DNA of 7,000 nt from Candidatus Heimdallarchaeota archaeon. GTDB lineage: Archaea > Asgardarchaeota > Heimdallarchaeia > Heimdallarchaeales > Kariarchaeaceae. The stretch covers positions 1-7,000 of the forward strand of contig JALUTL010000459.1 in assembly GCA_027016475.1 (NCBI GenBank), read 5' to 3'. Below, piece by piece: positions 5,431 to 7,000 of this stretch. The translations under genes were made by a program, and so were the position numbers. The notes beneath the pieces were generated by a model. It made no database searches. It was not told where the DNA came from and saw nothing but the letters and a program-made list of their open reading frames with translations. Each line of letters starts with the position of its first letter. The first letter of the stretch is position 1.

Positions 5431-7000
5431 TCACGATCAATGTCGATAAGGAAGCCCCTAAAACTGCCAACACGTTCAATTTGGACATCTACAGGGATAC
5501 TGCGCATAATCCATATATTCACCAACTGAAAGGGATTGAGGCGCTTGTCAAGGGTGAAACCATTATCTGTACAGTAGGAACTGGGGGTGGAAAAAGGGAC
5601 ATTTTCCAATTGGGTTATCTTAATTGGCTACTGAATAATGATGACCCACGCCATGCATTTTTTTATAGCCTCTATCCAACCTATGCCTTGCTTAATCAAC
5701 ATCATTCCCTTATGGAAAAAAGACTCAGCAACCTCAATCTTGTGAAAGGTGTTGGCAGTGCAACTGGCAAAGTAAGAAACTTGCTCAAGGAATTGGGAAA
5801 AATCAACGATGGACAGAACATAGTCCGAGATGAAGAAGAAATCATGTCTTTTGTTCCATCAGTTGCAATTGTTGGAACAGTTGACAAGTGGGCCTATCTT
5901 CATTATCCAAGTAAATCAAACAAACAATACAAAGCTGAGTTTTTCTATCGGCAACTTTTTGCTCCTAAAGCATTTGATGAAGTGCATATCCTGCATCCAC
6001 TTGCCTTTCAGAACGTAATGCTCAACCTAATAAGAGAGCGTATCATTTTGGAACATCTGGAAGGAGATGCACCAAATAGACCACATAGTTTCTATTCTGC
6101 AACAACCCCAGAATATGTAGCTGATGTCCTCAAAACGATGAAGATAGTAAAACCAAACAATTTCATTAGTGGATCAGGACGCCATTCAGAACTATGCATC
6201 AACATTCATGACCCGATCACCGATTTTAATGACCATAACCAGTATATTGAAGACTTAATAAAAGAATGCCTGAAAATCCATAATCGAATTATTGTAATTC
6301 TCAATTCCAGGAGAAGGGCATATCAAATGGCAAATGATTTCGCTCAACTGCGGAAAAAAAACAAAGCTTTTGATGTTTTCAGGGTATTCAATGGATGGAA
6401 CCAGTACAGGGAAATAAAAAATTCCACAAACGAGAAAATATTGGTAATTGCAACAAGCAGTGCAGAGGTTGGAGTTAGTGATCAATTCGAAGTCCTCATT
6501 ACGGAAAGCTGCCCCGCAGCAAATTTGATACAAAGAATTGGAAGAGTTGGCCGATACGGCGAAGAACAAGCCATCGTACATATAATTCCTGCACCATATC
6601 AAGGCGACGAATGGTACGATGCAATTGCCCAAACAAAAATTCAAAACAATGGCCGCTTCAAATCAATTGATGATCTCAAGAAGGAGCTTGATATAATTGA
6701 CAGACTTGTTCCTGGAAGCATATTCCACCAAACCACATCGGATTTTATTTTTGCACTGCATTATTTCCTCAATGAAAAGTGGGAAAAGCAAACATTGATG
6801 CCCCTGAAACTTAATGATAAAATGTTCGACGGATCAGCATACTCGTCAAAACACAAAATTCCGGATTTGGATGAGGCAAAAAAATTGATGGCAAAATATC
6901 AAACTTTTGTCGAAAAATTGGTATTGCAAGCGATGACGTTGAGATCCACCATTCCAAATATACAGTATGAAGATGGATTTTCAGACAATCCAATCTATGC
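5427..7000 (+). CDS. cas3': DExH helicase Cas3', 3'-truncated by window
   Basis: The frame is open from TTG 5427 to the window end, showing 524 residues without a stop. It is a superfamily 2 helicase of the Cas3 type, which translocates on and unwinds target DNA after R-loop formation. Motifs in order are: a Q-like region (NPYIHQLKGIEAL, about 28-40); Walker A TGGGKR (52-57); motif Ia FYSLYPTYALLNQ; motif Ic GTVDKW; Walker B DEVH (184-187); motif III SATTP (224-228); motif IV ILNSRRRA (about 291-298); motif V ATSSAEVGVSD (342-352); and motif VI QRIGRVGR (369-376). DEVH and QRIGRV are close to canonical Cas3. The residue after the Walker A lysine is Arg57 instead of the usual Thr/Ser. No HD domain is fused; it is the preceding gene. 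The C-terminal domain runs off the window. Confidence 0.88.
   Translation, partial: MITINVDKEAPKTANTFNLDIYRDTAHNPYIHQLKGIEALVKGETIICTVGTGGGKRDIFQLGYLNWLLNNDDPRHAFFYSLYPTYALLNQHHSLMEKRLSNLNLVKGVGSATGKVRNLLKELGKINDGQNIVRDEEEIMSFVPSVAIVGTVDKWAYLHYPSKSNKQYKAEFFYRQLFAPKAFDEVHILHPLAFQNVMLNLIRERIILEHLEGDAPNRPHSFYSATTPEYVADVLKTMKIVKPNNFISGSGRHSELCINIHDPITDFNDHNQYIEDLIKECLKIHNRIIVILNSRRRAYQMANDFAQLRKKNKAFDVFRVFNGWNQYREIKNSTNEKILVIATSSAEVGVSDQFEVLITESCPAANLIQRIGRVGRYGEEQAIVHIIPAPYQGDEWYDAIAQTKIQNNGRFKSIDDLKKELDIIDRLVPGSIFHQTTSDFIFALHYFLNEKWEKQTLMPLKLNDKMFDGSAYSSKHKIPDLDEAKKLMAKYQTFVEKLVLQAMTLRSTIPNIQYEDGFSDNPIY

Noticed and set aside
1..7000. Assignment to type I-A or I-B on the basis of the separate cas3'' and cas3'
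   Set aside because: The Cas7 and Cas5 proteins carry Csc2- and Csc1-like motifs, no csa5 gene is present, and the large subunit has a Cas10-like cysteine insert. I-D fits better, though the large subunit alone would not decide it.
1..7000. CRISPR array, leader, adaptation genes or mobile elements
   Set aside because: I looked for regularly spaced direct repeats, inverted terminal repeats and Cas1/Cas2/Cas4 motifs and saw none; they may lie outside the window.

Overview
The window is one uninterrupted plus-strand operon encoding the interference module of a class 1 CRISPR-Cas system, best read as a divergent type I-D locus. Both ends are cut inside genes. The order is large subunit (Cas10d/Csc3-like, 5' end missing), Cas7 (Csc2), Cas5 (Csc1), Cas6, a stand-alone HD nuclease (Cas3''), and a DExH helicase (Cas3', 3' end missing). 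Neighbouring genes overlap or lie at most 6 bases apart, so they are almost certainly co-transcribed. I see no stretch over 300 bases without a gene, no CRISPR array, no adaptation genes (cas1, cas2, cas4), no RNA gene, no insertion sequence and no terminator.

The type I-D call rests on family-style motifs recognised by eye. Csc2 has a CGNCVACVSFG cysteine cluster, a REGMRSRSSA segment and a GIGAYSSRNG glycine-rich segment. Csc1 has the GIFVTPAIP block and a late FGHVEYIRPATEF block. The first gene is a large subunit with a cysteine-rich insert and a helical C-terminus. Cas6 has its probable catalytic histidine and C-terminal glycine loops. The proteins would work together as follows: Cas6 cuts the crRNA; Csc2 forms the backbone on it, Csc1 caps the 5' handle and Cas10d recognises the PAM; Cas3' then unwinds the target DNA for an HD nuclease to cut.

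Three things depart from the textbook I-D layout. First, the HD nuclease is a separate gene directly before the helicase, in the HD-then-helicase order of canonical Cas3, whereas in I-D the HD domain is normally at the N-terminus of Cas10d. Second, Csc1 is 424 residues, about 150-190 more than expected, with the surplus in one central block. Third, the Walker A loop of Cas3' ends in Lys-Arg instead of Lys-Thr/Ser. In addition, a good internal ribosome binding site and ATG near the 3' end of the large-subunit gene would give a 126-residue helical protein, fitting the known I-D strategy of making the small subunit Cas11d by internal translation.

The host is a prokaryote with moderately AT-rich DNA and strong GGTGA-type Shine-Dalgarno sites. 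The split cas3''/cas3' pair and the divergence from cyanobacterial I-D proteins lean towards an archaeon, but nothing here settles it.
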